From positions 1-64,000 of the forward strand of contig VRMN01000021.1 in assembly GCA_008690995.1 (NCBI GenBank): a stretch of 64,000 nucleotides of DNA, given 5' to 3'. Within the stretch, counting starts at the first letter, position 1. Each line of letters starts with the position of its first letter. Made by a program: the position numbers and the translations under genes. Shown here in pieces: positions 28,924-38,779 of this stretch. Below the pieces are notes generated by a model, which ran no database searches, was not told where the DNA came from, and was given only the letters and a program-made list of their open reading frames with translations. This DNA is from Porphyridium purpureum (Eukaryota > Rhodophyta > Bangiophyceae > Porphyridiales > Porphyridiaceae).

Positions 28924-29224
28924 TGTTACCAATGCTGTGCCTTTTTTTACTCTCTGCGTCTTCTTCTTACCTCTTCTCTCTCCGAGCAAGACCTGACCGG
29001 CTAGTCCGGGCAGGCGCGTCGCCTTTTTATACCCTTACTTCCGCCAGGGACAGCAAGGCGCCAAGAGAAATGACAATGCAAACCATTGGCATTTCTGCGC
29101 GCGTCTAGAAGGTTCTGGAACCTCTAGAAGCTTCTAGAAACGGTTAAACGGTCTACCGGTTTAACGGCTTACCGGTTTCGGATTAACCGAACCGGTCTAG
29201 GTGACTGGGGTCGAACGGATAACA
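28924..29224 (-). repeat. 3' LTR of gypsy element 2
   Basis: This 301-bp terminal repeat is paired with 34096-34396. On the element's strand the order is ACCGGT/CGGTTTAACGG-type inverted motifs, two heat-shock elements (29108-29139), a CCAAT (in TGCCAATGG), and then TATAAAAAGG about 90 bp after the heat-shock elements. Confidence 0.95.
29107..29140. promoter_or_regulatory. Two perfect heat-shock elements in the LTR
   Basis: AGAAGGTTCTGGAAC holds GAA-nn-TTC-nn-GAA at 29108-29120. AGAAGCTTCTAGAAA holds the same pattern at 29127-29139. Each is a perfect three-unit HSF site. The same pair occurs in the other LTR at about 34280-34311. They lie in the promoter half (U3) of the LTR, upstream of CCAAT and TATA boxes. 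Confidence 0.75.
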
Positions 29225-29343
29225 TCTCCCCCCCTCTTGGCTCGACGTCTCGGCGAGACTTCAAACTAAGTTGCATTCTTGGCTCGAGGAACCCGCGCTC
29301 CGGGAGAAAACCTCTGCCTAGCAAACTTCTCACAATACCCAAG

Positions 29344-32300
29344 TCATTCAGAGTCAGACTCTTCGATAATTTTCAACAAGTCTGGCTCAGAATCGGACGC
29401 CGGCATTTCGTCGGGTACTTCTTCATCATTTTCCCCTGCCATGTAGTCTTCGCGTCCATAGTATGGCTTCAGATGTTGGATCGGAAAAACATCATGACAA
29501 GCCACACCCTCAGGCAAAACCACTCGGTAAGCATGCGAGCTTACCTTCTCAATGACAGGCACCGGACCAAGAAACTTTGGTGCCTCCAAATCACTCTTGT
29601 TCGGCCGCAGTTGCGGCGCCGTGACCAACACTTGATCACCAACTTGAAACTCCCGGGCATCCTTGCGTCGATCGAAGAACTTCTGCATTCTCCCCTGGGC
29701 TTCGATCAAATTGTCGCGGACTTCTTCATGGACTTTGCACAGGCGAAACCAGTGCTCCGCCATGTCCTTTGTCTGTCCGTCGCGCGCAGGCCTCCACCCT
29801 TCGCTCGGTGGAAACCAAGGATCCCTTCCATATACCACTTTGAACGGCGCGAATCCAGTGGCACTACTTGGTGCAGAGTTGTACGCAAACTCGTACAACG
29901 GCAAGTCTCGCACCCAGCCACTATTCGTCGCCATTAACTTGAGCATTTCCCGAATCACGCGGTTCACTCGCTCAGTTTGGCCATCTGTCTGCGGGTGGTT
30001 GGCGGTAGACATTGCCAACTTCATGCCCACCCGCTTGCTCAGCTGCTGCCAAAATGTTGACGTAAACAGCGGATCTCGGTCCGATACAATCGACTTGGGG
30101 TATCCGAAGCGGCTCACGACGTGCTTCACGAACAAGTCAGCGCAACGCTTTGCTGTCAAGTCCTTGCGCGTCGGGATAAACAGCGCCATCTTCGAATAGC
30201 GATCCACCACAGTCATGATTGCATCACAGCTGCCTTCGCTCCGAGGCAGCTCCGTCACGAAGTCCATCGAGATGTCGACCCAAGGTCCTTCTGGGATCGA
30301 CAAGGGCTTCAGCTTTCCAAACGACCGATTCTCTGACTTTGTCACTTGGCATGCATGACAAGTCTTCACAAAACGGCTCACGTCTCGCTTCATCTTTGGC
30401 CAGTAGAAGCGAGTGATCAAAGATGCATACGTCGTGTCTGCCCCACGGTGTCCTGCTGTCGGGATATCGTGGTGGAGTTGCATGACACGCTCTCTGAACT
30501 TCCTCGGCACGCAAACGCGATTCCTCAAGTACAAGAGCCCAGCTTCGGTTCGAAAACCCTGGTGGGTCGGTAAATTACCCATCAAAGTACCAAAGTCTGG
30601 GTCACTCGAGTACGAACCCACGAATGCTTGGAAACTCGTACCAAATTCATCACATCGAACCTGGTACTCTAGCGCATGTAACTCTGGCTTCCTCGACAAA
30701 GCATCGGCTACCACGTTCGACTTTCCCTTCACATAGTCGATTATGATATCAAACTCGGCTAAAAAGTCCAGCCACCGTGCTTGCCGGCCATTCAGCTCCT
30801 TCTGCGTCATCAAATGTTTCAACGCCTCATGATCTGTATGCAGCACAAACTTTGCTCCGTATAGATAAGGTCGAAACTCTCGCAGACAGTGAATGACGGC
30901 CATGAGCTCACCTTCATAACTGCTGTACCTGGTCTCTCGGTCCAGCAGCTTCCTTGACGTAAACGCGACCGGTCTGCCTTCCTGTGCCAGCCATCCCCCC
31001 ACCGCGACTTCAGAGTGGTCCGTGTACACCTCAAATGGCTTTTCAGGGTCTGGCAAGGCCAACACCGGCGCTTCCGTCAACATCCCGACAATCTTCTTGA
31101 AGGCCGACTTGCCTTCATCCCCCAGTTCGATCAGCTGCTTCTTCGACTTTGCGTTCTGCAACAGCGAAGTCAGCGGCGCCACGACGGTAGAGTATCCTTT
31201 GACAAACCTGCGAAACCAGTTTGTCATTCCCAAAAAGGATCTCAACTCTGTCACCGTCTTTGGCACTGGCCAATCTCTCAAAGCTTCCACCTTCCGTGGA
31301 TCCATCTTCACGCAACCGTTTCCCACAATGTTCCCCAGGTATTCGACTTCAGAAACGAAGAAGCTGCACTTCTTGCGCTTCAAACGATACCCCGCCTTTT
31401 GCAAGCGCGACAACACTTCCTTCAGGACCTCAGCATGCGACTGCCTATCCTTGGTAAAGACCAAAATATCGTCCAAGTAGACAATGACGGTCTTGTCCAG
31501 CAGATCTGCAAACAGCTCGTTCATGGCCCTCTGAAAAGTTGCCGGCGCGTTGCAAAGACCAAACGGCATCACACGGAACTCGAACTGTCCGTACCTGGTC
31601 TGGAACGCGGTCTTCGGCACGTCCTCTCTCCGAACACGCAACTGGTGGTATCCCGATGCCAAATCCAACTTTGAAAAACAATGAGCTGCGCCCAGTCGAT
31701 CCAGCAACTCATCCATGTTTGGCAACGGATACCGGTCCTTCACAGTTGCGTCGTTCAACGCCCGATAATCGACGCACATCCTCATGCTGCCGTCTTTCTT
31801 CTTCACGAGCAGCACGGGTGCTCCAAACGGGCTCTGACTCGGCTGGACGAATCCTTTGTCCAGCAAGTCATCCAAAGTCTCTCGGAGGACTTTCAACTCC
31901 GCAGGGCTCAGTCGGTAGACCCTGCCCACTCTCACAGGCTTTTCATCTTTCAGCCTAATCACATGCTCCACTGTTCGGCTCTCAGGCAGCCCTCGCGGCT
32001 CCTCGAACAGATTTTCGAAATCATTGAGCATCTTCTTCACAGAGTCAGCTTCTTTGCGCTCCACTGAACAGGGCTCTTCCCTTCCTTTCAGCACGCCGAG
32101 GTAGCACTCTTCTACCTCCTGACTCTTCAACAGCCGACGGAGCTCTTTCCGCGGCACCAGCATCTGCGTCATGCTCCAGGCCCTCTTCTCTCCGTAGGCC
32201 AACATGCCAGACTGCCAATCAATCACTGGGTTCTCCCGCTTCAGCCACTCCATGCCCAGAATTGCGTCTTGTCCCGCGATCCGGCAAATGGCAAAGTTAG

Positions 32301-32835
32301 CGGTTCCTGAGTACCCATCGCTCAGTGTAAACTTGACATTGGAAACTTCTCCGGCTGTCTCCAATACAGACCCGTCTGCCAGGGTCACATGATCTCTCTT
32401 CCACGACGCCTTCTGCTTCAGGCCGTCGGATTTCAGCACAAAGTCCACGCTCATAAAGTTGTCCGTCGCGCCACTGTCGATCAAAAACGTGGCCTCTCCG
32501 TCGGACTTGTGCACTTTTCCTCGAACTCGAAGAAGCATGGCAGCTCCCATTCCTCCAAGTTCCTTGATCACGGGCTGATTTGCGCTCGAGTTTCGCCCAC
32601 AAGGTGTCGGACAGCCAGACCTTGGCTTACCAAGGCCACCACAGCGGTCTTCATTGCCGCCCCTAGAGGTCTCGTAACGTCTGCGAGCCTCCTTTCCCTC
32701 TGACTGTCCGAGGAACCTCTCTACTCGAGCTCCTCGTTTTTTGACTCCGGCGAGTCTCCTTCCAGCTGCTGGATAGTCTTCCTTGCCTCGGGACACTTCC
32801 TGGCGATGTGTCCCAGCTTTCCACAATTCCAGCAC
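29344..32835 (-). CDS. pol: Gypsy element 2 pol (PR-RT-RH-IN)
   Basis: This is an open frame of about 1160 codons. It contains protease (LIDSGATDNFMS), RT (CVDYRALNDATVKDRYPLPN, then VIVYLDDILVFTKD), RNase H (LHTDHEALKHLM), the integrase HHCC zinc finger (CHACQVTKSENRS) and the DDE core (SMDFVTELPRS; IVSDRDPLFTS; ANHPQTDGQTERVNR). It ends in an acidic tail with no chromodomain. It overlaps gag in another frame by about 115 bp. Confidence 0.95.
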   Translation of the reverse strand: MLELWKAGTHRQEVSRGKEDYPAAGRRLAGVKKRGARVERFLGQSEGKEARRRYETSRGGNEDRCGGLGKPRSGCPTPCGRNSSANQPVIKELGGMGAAMLLRVRGKVHKSDGEATFLIDSGATDNFMSVDFVLKSDGLKQKASWKRDHVTLADGSVLETAGEVSNVKFTLSDGYSGTANFAICRIAGQDAILGMEWLKRENPVIDWQSGMLAYGEKRAWSMTQMLVPRKELRRLLKSQEVEECYLGVLKGREEPCSVERKEADSVKKMLNDFENLFEEPRGLPESRTVEHVIRLKDEKPVRVGRVYRLSPAELKVLRETLDDLLDKGFVQPSQSPFGAPVLLVKKKDGSMRMCVDYRALNDATVKDRYPLPNMDELLDRLGAAHCFSKLDLASGYHQLRVRREDVPKTAFQTRYGQFEFRVMPFGLCNAPATFQRAMNELFADLLDKTVIVYLDDILVFTKDRQSHAEVLKEVLSRLQKAGYRLKRKKCSFFVSEVEYLGNIVGNGCVKMDPRKVEALRDWPVPKTVTELRSFLGMTNWFRRFVKGYSTVVAPLTSLLQNAKSKKQLIELGDEGKSAFKKIVGMLTEAPVLALPDPEKPFEVYTDHSEVAVGGWLAQEGRPVAFTSRKLLDRETRYSSYEGELMAVIHCLREFRPYLYGAKFVLHTDHEALKHLMTQKELNGRQARWLDFLAEFDIIIDYVKGKSNVVADALSRKPELHALEYQVRCDEFGTSFQAFVGSYSSDPDFGTLMGNLPTHQGFRTEAGLLYLRNRVCVPRKFRERVMQLHHDIPTAGHRGADTTYASLITRFYWPKMKRDVSRFVKTCHACQVTKSENRSFGKLKPLSIPEGPWVDISMDFVTELPRSEGSCDAIMTVVDRYSKMALFIPTRKDLTAKRCADLFVKHVVSRFGYPKSIVSDRDPLFTSTFWQQLSKRVGMKLAMSTANHPQTDGQTERVNRVIREMLKLMATNSGWVRDLPLYEFAYNSAPSSATGFAPFKVVYGRDPWFPPSEGWRPARDGQTKDMAEHWFRLCKVHEEVRDNLIEAQGRMQKFFDRRKDAREFQVGDQVLVTAPQLRPNKSDLEAPKFLGPVPVIEKVSSHAYRVVLPEGVACHDVFPIQHLKPYYGREDYMAGENDEEVPDEMPASDSEPDLLKIIEESDSE

Positions 32836-33527
32836 ATGACCTCGGTACGAGCACGCCTCTGACCCTGCACATGTCCCAGCTCCATCGGGACGGGTCCTTC
32901 CTGCGCTGCGCGACCGAAAAATGGCGTCCTCACACTTGAATCACGCACGCCGCGAGTCGCATGAATGGCGTCATCCACGACCACCGCCACCTGCGCAGCC
33001 TCCGCGAACGTACTCACTCCTCGCTTGTACACTTCCAAGCGGACCTCGGGCTTCAGACCCCTCACAAAGCGGTCCATCATTTCTGCGTCCGACAAGTCCG
33101 GAATCACAAGTGCCGCGTCCTGTAAAGCCGCCACATACGCATGGGCCGGGCCTTTCTGCGAAAGACGCGTCAACTTGTCCCTTGCACGCCTGATCGAATC
33201 CTGCGGCGTGAACCGAGCACTGACGAGGGCAGCAAAATCATTCCACGTCGTGGGGATCTCCTGCGGGTAGCGTTCGCAGTTTAGAACCCACCAATGAAGC
33301 GCCTCTCCCTCGAAGTAGTCTGATGCCAAGTCCACAGCACGCCTCTCCGCAAGCAGACGTTTCTCCAAATCGTCCGGGTGGATGCTCTCCAACAGCCGGC
33401 CCAAGATCTTCTTTCTCGCCTGGAACAACCACGTCTTCACAACCAGAAGGTCCCTCTTCCCGTCGAACCTCATCAGACGGGCCTCCTTCGGGCCACGTGG
33501 TCCCAGCGTCTCCGAATCAATCTCCAT
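32721..33527 (-). CDS. gag: Gypsy element 2 gag
   Basis: The frame is 268 codons from the ATG at 33527. The capsid-like region is typical of Ty3/gypsy Gag (ALHWWVLNCERY; ARFTPQDSIRRARDKLTRL; MDRFVRGLKPEVRLEV) and is followed by one CCHC knuckle CWNCGKLGHIARKC. Confidence 0.93.
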   Translation of the reverse strand: MEIDSETLGPRGPKEARLMRFDGKRDLLVVKTWLFQARKKILGRLLESIHPDDLEKRLLAERRAVDLASDYFEGEALHWWVLNCERYPQEIPTTWNDFAALVSARFTPQDSIRRARDKLTRLSQKGPAHAYVAALQDAALVIPDLSDAEMMDRFVRGLKPEVRLEVYKRGVSTFAEAAQVAVVVDDAIHATRGVRDSSVRTPFFGRAAQEGPVPMELGHVQGQRRARTEVMCWNCGKLGHIARKCPEARKTIQQLEGDSPESKNEELE

Positions 33528-34095
33528 GCTTTCTGGAAACAAGCACACTCAACGACGACAACGACACAAACAGCGAGTCTCCGCTGCTCACACTCTCGAA
33601 CAGCTGCGCGCAACACGAACGGGCTTCGATTGCCCTCACGAACACGAACCGACACACGAAGCAGTCCTCTCACTCACACACACGCACAGCAATCCGCTCA
33701 CGCACACACAACAAAGCACACAGCAATCCTCCTCTGTTGCGCTGGATGGGGAGCGGCCCGGGCCTTTGCACTGGGGCGAGGATTATAGATGCGATCTTGT
33801 ATGGAGGTGTTCGGCGCCTACCTTCGCAAAGGTGGTCGTGCGACACTAAGATGAATCCTAGTGAAGGCTGACCGTTACGGCTCTTGCCTACTAATACGTG
33901 CTAAGGCAGAGAGCGAGTCCGCCGTCAAGGCCTAGGCCTATCGTACAGCCAAGACTGAGACCCGCTTCCACCCGTCGCACCCTCCGGATCGACTTACTCG
34001 AACCCCCTTACCCGCAGACTCTCCCACCCAGGCAACCCCAGAGAAACTCTAAGAGAACCTTAGAGCAACCCCAGGTAACCAGCGATGATACCAAA

Positions 34096-34396
34096 TGTTA
34101 CCAATGCTGTGCCTTTTTTTACTCTCTGCGTCTTCTTCTTACCTCTTCTCTCTCCGAGCAAGACCTGACCGGCTAGTCCGGGCAGGCGCGTCGCCTTTTT
34201 ATACCCTTACTTCCGCCAGGGACAGCAAGGCGCCAAGAGAAATGACAATGCAAACCATTGGCATTTCTGCGCGCGTCTAGAAGGTTCTGGAACCTCTAGA
34301 AGCTTCTAGAAACGGTTAAACGGTCTACCGGTTTAACGGCTTACCGGTTTCGGATTAACCGAACCGTTCTAGGTGACTGGGGTCGAACGGATAACA
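34096..34396 (-). repeat. 5' LTR of gypsy element 2
   Basis: This is the right-hand copy of the 301-bp repeat, the promoter end on the element's strand. It carries the same HSE pair, CCAAT and TATA boxes, and differs from the left copy by about one base by eye. Confidence 0.95.
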
Positions 34397-34401
34397 CTAT
34401 C

Positions 34402-37400
34402 GAACGGGAAGTATTCAACTTAAACATCCCACTCCTCGAGAACATCACGATAAACGCCTCACGTGAAGACCAAGGTGCACACTGTTCTCATCAGGCACCC
34501 TTGCCAGCGTCCGTAACATTTCCCGCGGCCATGATCAGTGAAGTGCTCAAGTCTCTGGAGTCACGCGTGTACTCGGATGACGAGTCTCAAGAGCCTTTTC
34601 GCGCTTGGCGAGACAAAAGTCTCAAAGTCAAGCACGTTTATTCGCTCTGAGATTCAGATATCAGCCTCATTTTCCCCCTCACCTTGGCCGGACAGGCATC
34701 AGAGTTCGTCAAAAGGCATCCAAGGACAAATGCATTGAAATTTTGGATGCTACGTCCAAAGACTTCCGCGTCGACTTTTCCAGTCGCCTTGCGCTGTGTC
34801 CTGTCCGTGGTGCTAACTTTCAGCACTATCTGCGTGACGACGTTCCTCGGGTGGAGGCCTTCGACCGGCTCAATGCGCAAATCAGTGCAGGCGCGGCGTC
34901 AGCGGCCGCAGACCACAATAACCAGTGGTCTGTGGCAACTTACGTACTCGGTGCAATGTCGGACGGTGGGAACCACACCGAAATGGTGCGCTCTTTCAAG
35001 CATCTGAGTGGGAATGAGCTGTTGCAGTCTATTCGCAACTTTCTGAGTGCCCAAGTTAAGGAGGCGCCTCGCGGCTCTTCCTCCCTCCTGTTCCAGCGCG
35101 CACCGGGTGGACCAATACGGTGACTAGGGCAGCCTGGCCCAAGCAATGTCAGGCGGTACGGGAACTCCACTGGAAATGGTGGCACTTCATCTGCGAGGAA
35201 TCAGGCCCGCAAGATGAATTGCTGTCGACGTGCAGGGGCCAGGAACATTGCATCTCAGTATACAATAGTGCAGAGACGAACGTGGATCCGCTCTGCACAT
35301 AGAAAAGGCCGTCGTAGAACGGAAAGGACGATTTTACAACGGAAGGTGAAGATTTTGAGCATAAGAAAATGCGATAAGTGCACTTTATCGATGAAGCTTG
35401 CACCAAATCACTCGCTTAAGCATGCGATGTGTATACGATCCGGTGCCGCATGCCGCGATATTTCGGCTGCGATGCTATTGCTGTGAGCTCTGGCTCCTCT
35501 TTTTCTCTAGCTGGAGTCACAGAGTATGCGTCGTACGACTATGCATATTGAAAAACCAGTGCGCTTCTTGAAGTGCAAAGGCCGCTAAAAGTTGCTCGGG
35601 GAAGAGTGCTCACTGTCCTTGGACAATAAGAAGTGCGTGTTCCGATGGGAAGTGTGACATTCTTGTCGCTTTGACTCTTTCTGGTTTCCGAAAGAATACC
35701 AATCCTACTGGATAATTATGTGCAGGAGCGTCCTTGCATGAACCTCATCCAATGACCACGTCCTCCACGCCTGAGGGGGCCTGGCTTAATGATTCTACTC
35801 AGCTACATAATATCAGAATATTATTCTGTTGGTTTTACACGCATGCACGAGAAAGGTCCAGTCCAAGTGGTCATTCCGAAAGAAATTCATTGCTTGATAC
35901 GGTGGACGTGGTCATGGCATTTTGCAGTCAATATGTATACACCAGCACCAAAAAAATAGCAAAGTTCGTGCACTTTTCCAACGAAGCACTCAGCCACGAT
36001 GAGCCCGCGCTACTGACCACGATCATGCACGAATGTCTCGCTTGTCAGTGGTATGCAGGACGAAGTACGAAGAATCTGCAATTATCGAATTCACATTAAT
36101 CATATGGGAAAGCTCAGTAATCTTATTATCCCAAATGAGAAAGAGGAACATAGCCCGCTAAAAATAATTTACGCGCACCGTGATAGCAAGAAACGGTGCA
36201 TGGCGGCCCAACGCAATAGCGCCTGTGCGCCAAAAATCTTCTCAGCGATTCTTGCGACAGTGATTGCATCTTTTGAGGTATCCCACCTTATTCGATCAGA
36301 TCAAGACATGCATGTATATCCAATTGCACAGCACGGATGCTTGGCAGCGCAAAAATAATCATTGGTGCATTGGCAGGGGAAGCAAGTTGGACCTTGGGCT
36401 CCGTCCACAATAGTCCTGGGACTGTGTCACATCTGCAATCGAAAATATGTTGCGAAACAGAAGGTCTAATTGTTAACGACCGACTCACTATCGCAACCCA
36501 CACAATGCATTGTACCACGGGACCTGATGGCACAGTGCCTTAAAGTTTTGGCACCATCTGTCCCTAACTCTTCTGCCAGAAGTTGCAAAGCACGACCTAC
36601 TAGAACGTTGAACTGAGCCGACGCTCACAGCTGAAAACCAATACAAGGTCTCATTTACTCATGAATGTCACAAGCTCGCCTATCACGTGCTTCTCCCTGA
36701 AGAAGCCCCAGAATACCCATTTTCACTTCTGTGCCGGCAAATGTTTCACCAGCTTGACTTCTATCATTCTCGTAGATAAAACAAATCATTCAGTGGTTGA
36801 AACGGTTACCGGATGTTTCAGTTTTATCTGATTTGCCTGTTGAGAGCTTTTTGAACCATGGTGACCAGAGTCTCGATCCGGACAGCCTATTTCTGTGCGT
36901 AAGGCGGCTTTTGCGTCGATCAACCATAGCGAAATAGACCATCAGAGGTGATGTACGTGCGCCATCTAGACACGAGCATCCGAAGTCTTATCTTCACCAA
37001 TCTAGCCAAAGTTGGCGGGGTGCAAACGCACTGTCCGTAGCTTGTGATGCTTTTCTGCGTCGGCCTCGGAGTTTGTCTAAGAAAGAAGCGGCGCGCATGG
37101 GCGCGAGCTCGTCCAGATAGGGCATACAAGGGAGAGAAACGCAAAACATAACAGGCGGTTCAGTTTCAAATACAATTGAGGTACCCATACACCAGGGCTT
37201 TGCACGGGAAGTTTCCCATCACGCTCGTCGGCGGCTGTGTGGGACCGCAAACGCGAAGCTATCGAGGTGCCATGGCAGACGAGACAAGCCGACGACGGGC
37301 CTTGGAGGATAATAATGTGATGTTAGTTGACCTGGGCTGCTGCGGGTGTCAATGTGATAGGAGTTGGTCAGAGCGCATCAATAGGGAGCCCGTCGTGCGT

Positions 37401-38779
37401 CTATAAAAGGACATGGCCACGCGCGATTGGCAGACTGAGGCGGGACAGAGAAAAGAAGAGAGGCGCGGCGGGTAGGTTGGGAGAAGTAAAATTTCGTCGT
37501 CGACTGTTGATTCTTTCCTCGCCACGATCTTTGCAGAGAAGAATTGAGAACAAGAATAATTGTGAAGTAGCCTGAAAGTCGAAAGCGTCTGTTCAGCGGT
37601 AAAATTTACCTATCGAGTGGTTCTGCGTACAGTTGAAAGTTTCTGTCTATGGAAATGATAGAAGATAAGTTGCATGTTCTGATCTCCTCGCTTTGTCGTA
37701 CAGTAATTGCACTCGAAAACAGCCGGACCCTTATGATAATTGGTCGTCCCAGGTATTTTTGGAGGTTCGTTGCTGTAGATTATAAAGCTTGTCCGCCTCG
37801 CGGCGGGCGAGCAGTTCAGAATTGCAAATGGGGGTTCGTGAGTAGTGGTTTGTCTTTTGGTCGGCAGCTCGAAGCGATGCTCTTTATCAGCTCCCTTTAC
37901 ACGACAGTGTAGCATTTTTGAATGCACATGCCAATTATATTTGCTGAAAAATCCAAATGCGTATGAAATAAAGGGTATTTTACGTTTAGAAGGGGCAGAA
38001 GTGTACCCCGCCCGAACAATTTGAACTGACCGGTCGCACGGCGTCATGAAACATGATCGATTCCGCGATAGAGCTGTTGTGGGGTTCATGTTACGCTCGG
38101 TGTGAGAGAGGGTGAGCATGCGGGCGCCAGCGGTCCTCGTCTTGTCGTGGACTAGGTGTGCGCGCAGAAGCACAAACGGCCCGACAAGCAAACGTAACCC
38201 CTTCGACCGTCTACTTGCGACACTTGATGACCTCTTCACCAAACGGGTGAGTTTGGCGGCCGAAGGCTCCGACCCTGACAGCTACGCCTTCGGCCTAAAT
38301 GGCTGACTGAACGTAGGAATCAGTTGCGGCAGATGGAGTGCTTTTTCATGCAGCAGCCAGCGCGCCAACCGTGGGCGTTCAACATCTCTTTTCAGCCATC
38401 AAAGGACGAGACCTAGTAAAACCCGACGCAGCGAAGCGATCCAGAACATGGGCAGATCACGGCAATTTCATTGCAATCGACTTCCCTCTTGGATCGTAAT
38501 TTCATTGACGCACTCACCCCTCGGCCGCACAATGCAAGTCCGAGCCTTCATCCCGCGACCTGCTTGTTCAATATCTTAAAAATCAACGTTTAGGTAAAAG
38601 TGTCTGCCAGGTACTCTTGCGACACTACACGCTGAAGAGCAGCTAGCTGATCTTTCTGCGCTTTGTGCATCTAGATTAAGAGACGTGAGTTCTGTGATGA
38701 TGGACCAGGCTGTCATTTTCATCCTTCGTAATCGCGGCCAGGGCGGCTCGATGCTAATGAAAGCCCGCGGGGAAGGCTA
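34402..38779. other. Decayed sequence, no confident gene
   Basis: About 4.4 kb, more AT-rich to the eye than the host genes. Short protein-like stretches at about 34540-35100 on the + strand (for example LTLAGQASEFVKRH and ANFQHYLRDDVPRVEAF) faintly resemble Gag-type coding DNA and look heavily broken. A TATAAAAG with a purine leader sits at 37402. Frames of 100-210 codons elsewhere here lack recognisable motifs and I do not call them genes. Confidence 0.4.
37402..37409 (+). promoter_or_regulatory. TATA box with purine leader
   Basis: TATAAAAG is followed about 45 bp later by GGGACAGAGAAAAGAAGAG, closely resembling the cassette at 20741. It is probably the R region of an old LTR or an orphan promoter. 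No downstream gene is supported. Confidence 0.4.

Larger units (their letters stand above)
28924..34396 (-). mobile_element. Young Ty3/gypsy element 2, looks whole
   Basis: This LTR retrotransposon lies on the minus strand and is about 5.5 kb. LTRs of 301 bp (TGTTACC...GATAACA) lie at 28924-29224 and 34096-34396 and differ by about one base by eye. A perfect 5-bp duplication CTATC flanks it (28919-28923, 34397-34401). The primer site next to the 5' LTR, at 34079-34093, reads TGGTATCA on the element's strand, as expected for initiator-Met tRNA 3' end priming. A G-rich polypurine tract precedes the 3' LTR at about 29225-29237. Gag, protease, RT, RNase H and integrase are all recognisable and I see no break. 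Very recent insertion. No chromodomain is seen at the C-terminus of pol. Confidence 0.95.

Noticed and set aside
37610-38242. 210-codon minus-strand frame in the island
   Set aside because: No motif, uneven composition and no promoter signal; it lies in decayed sequence.
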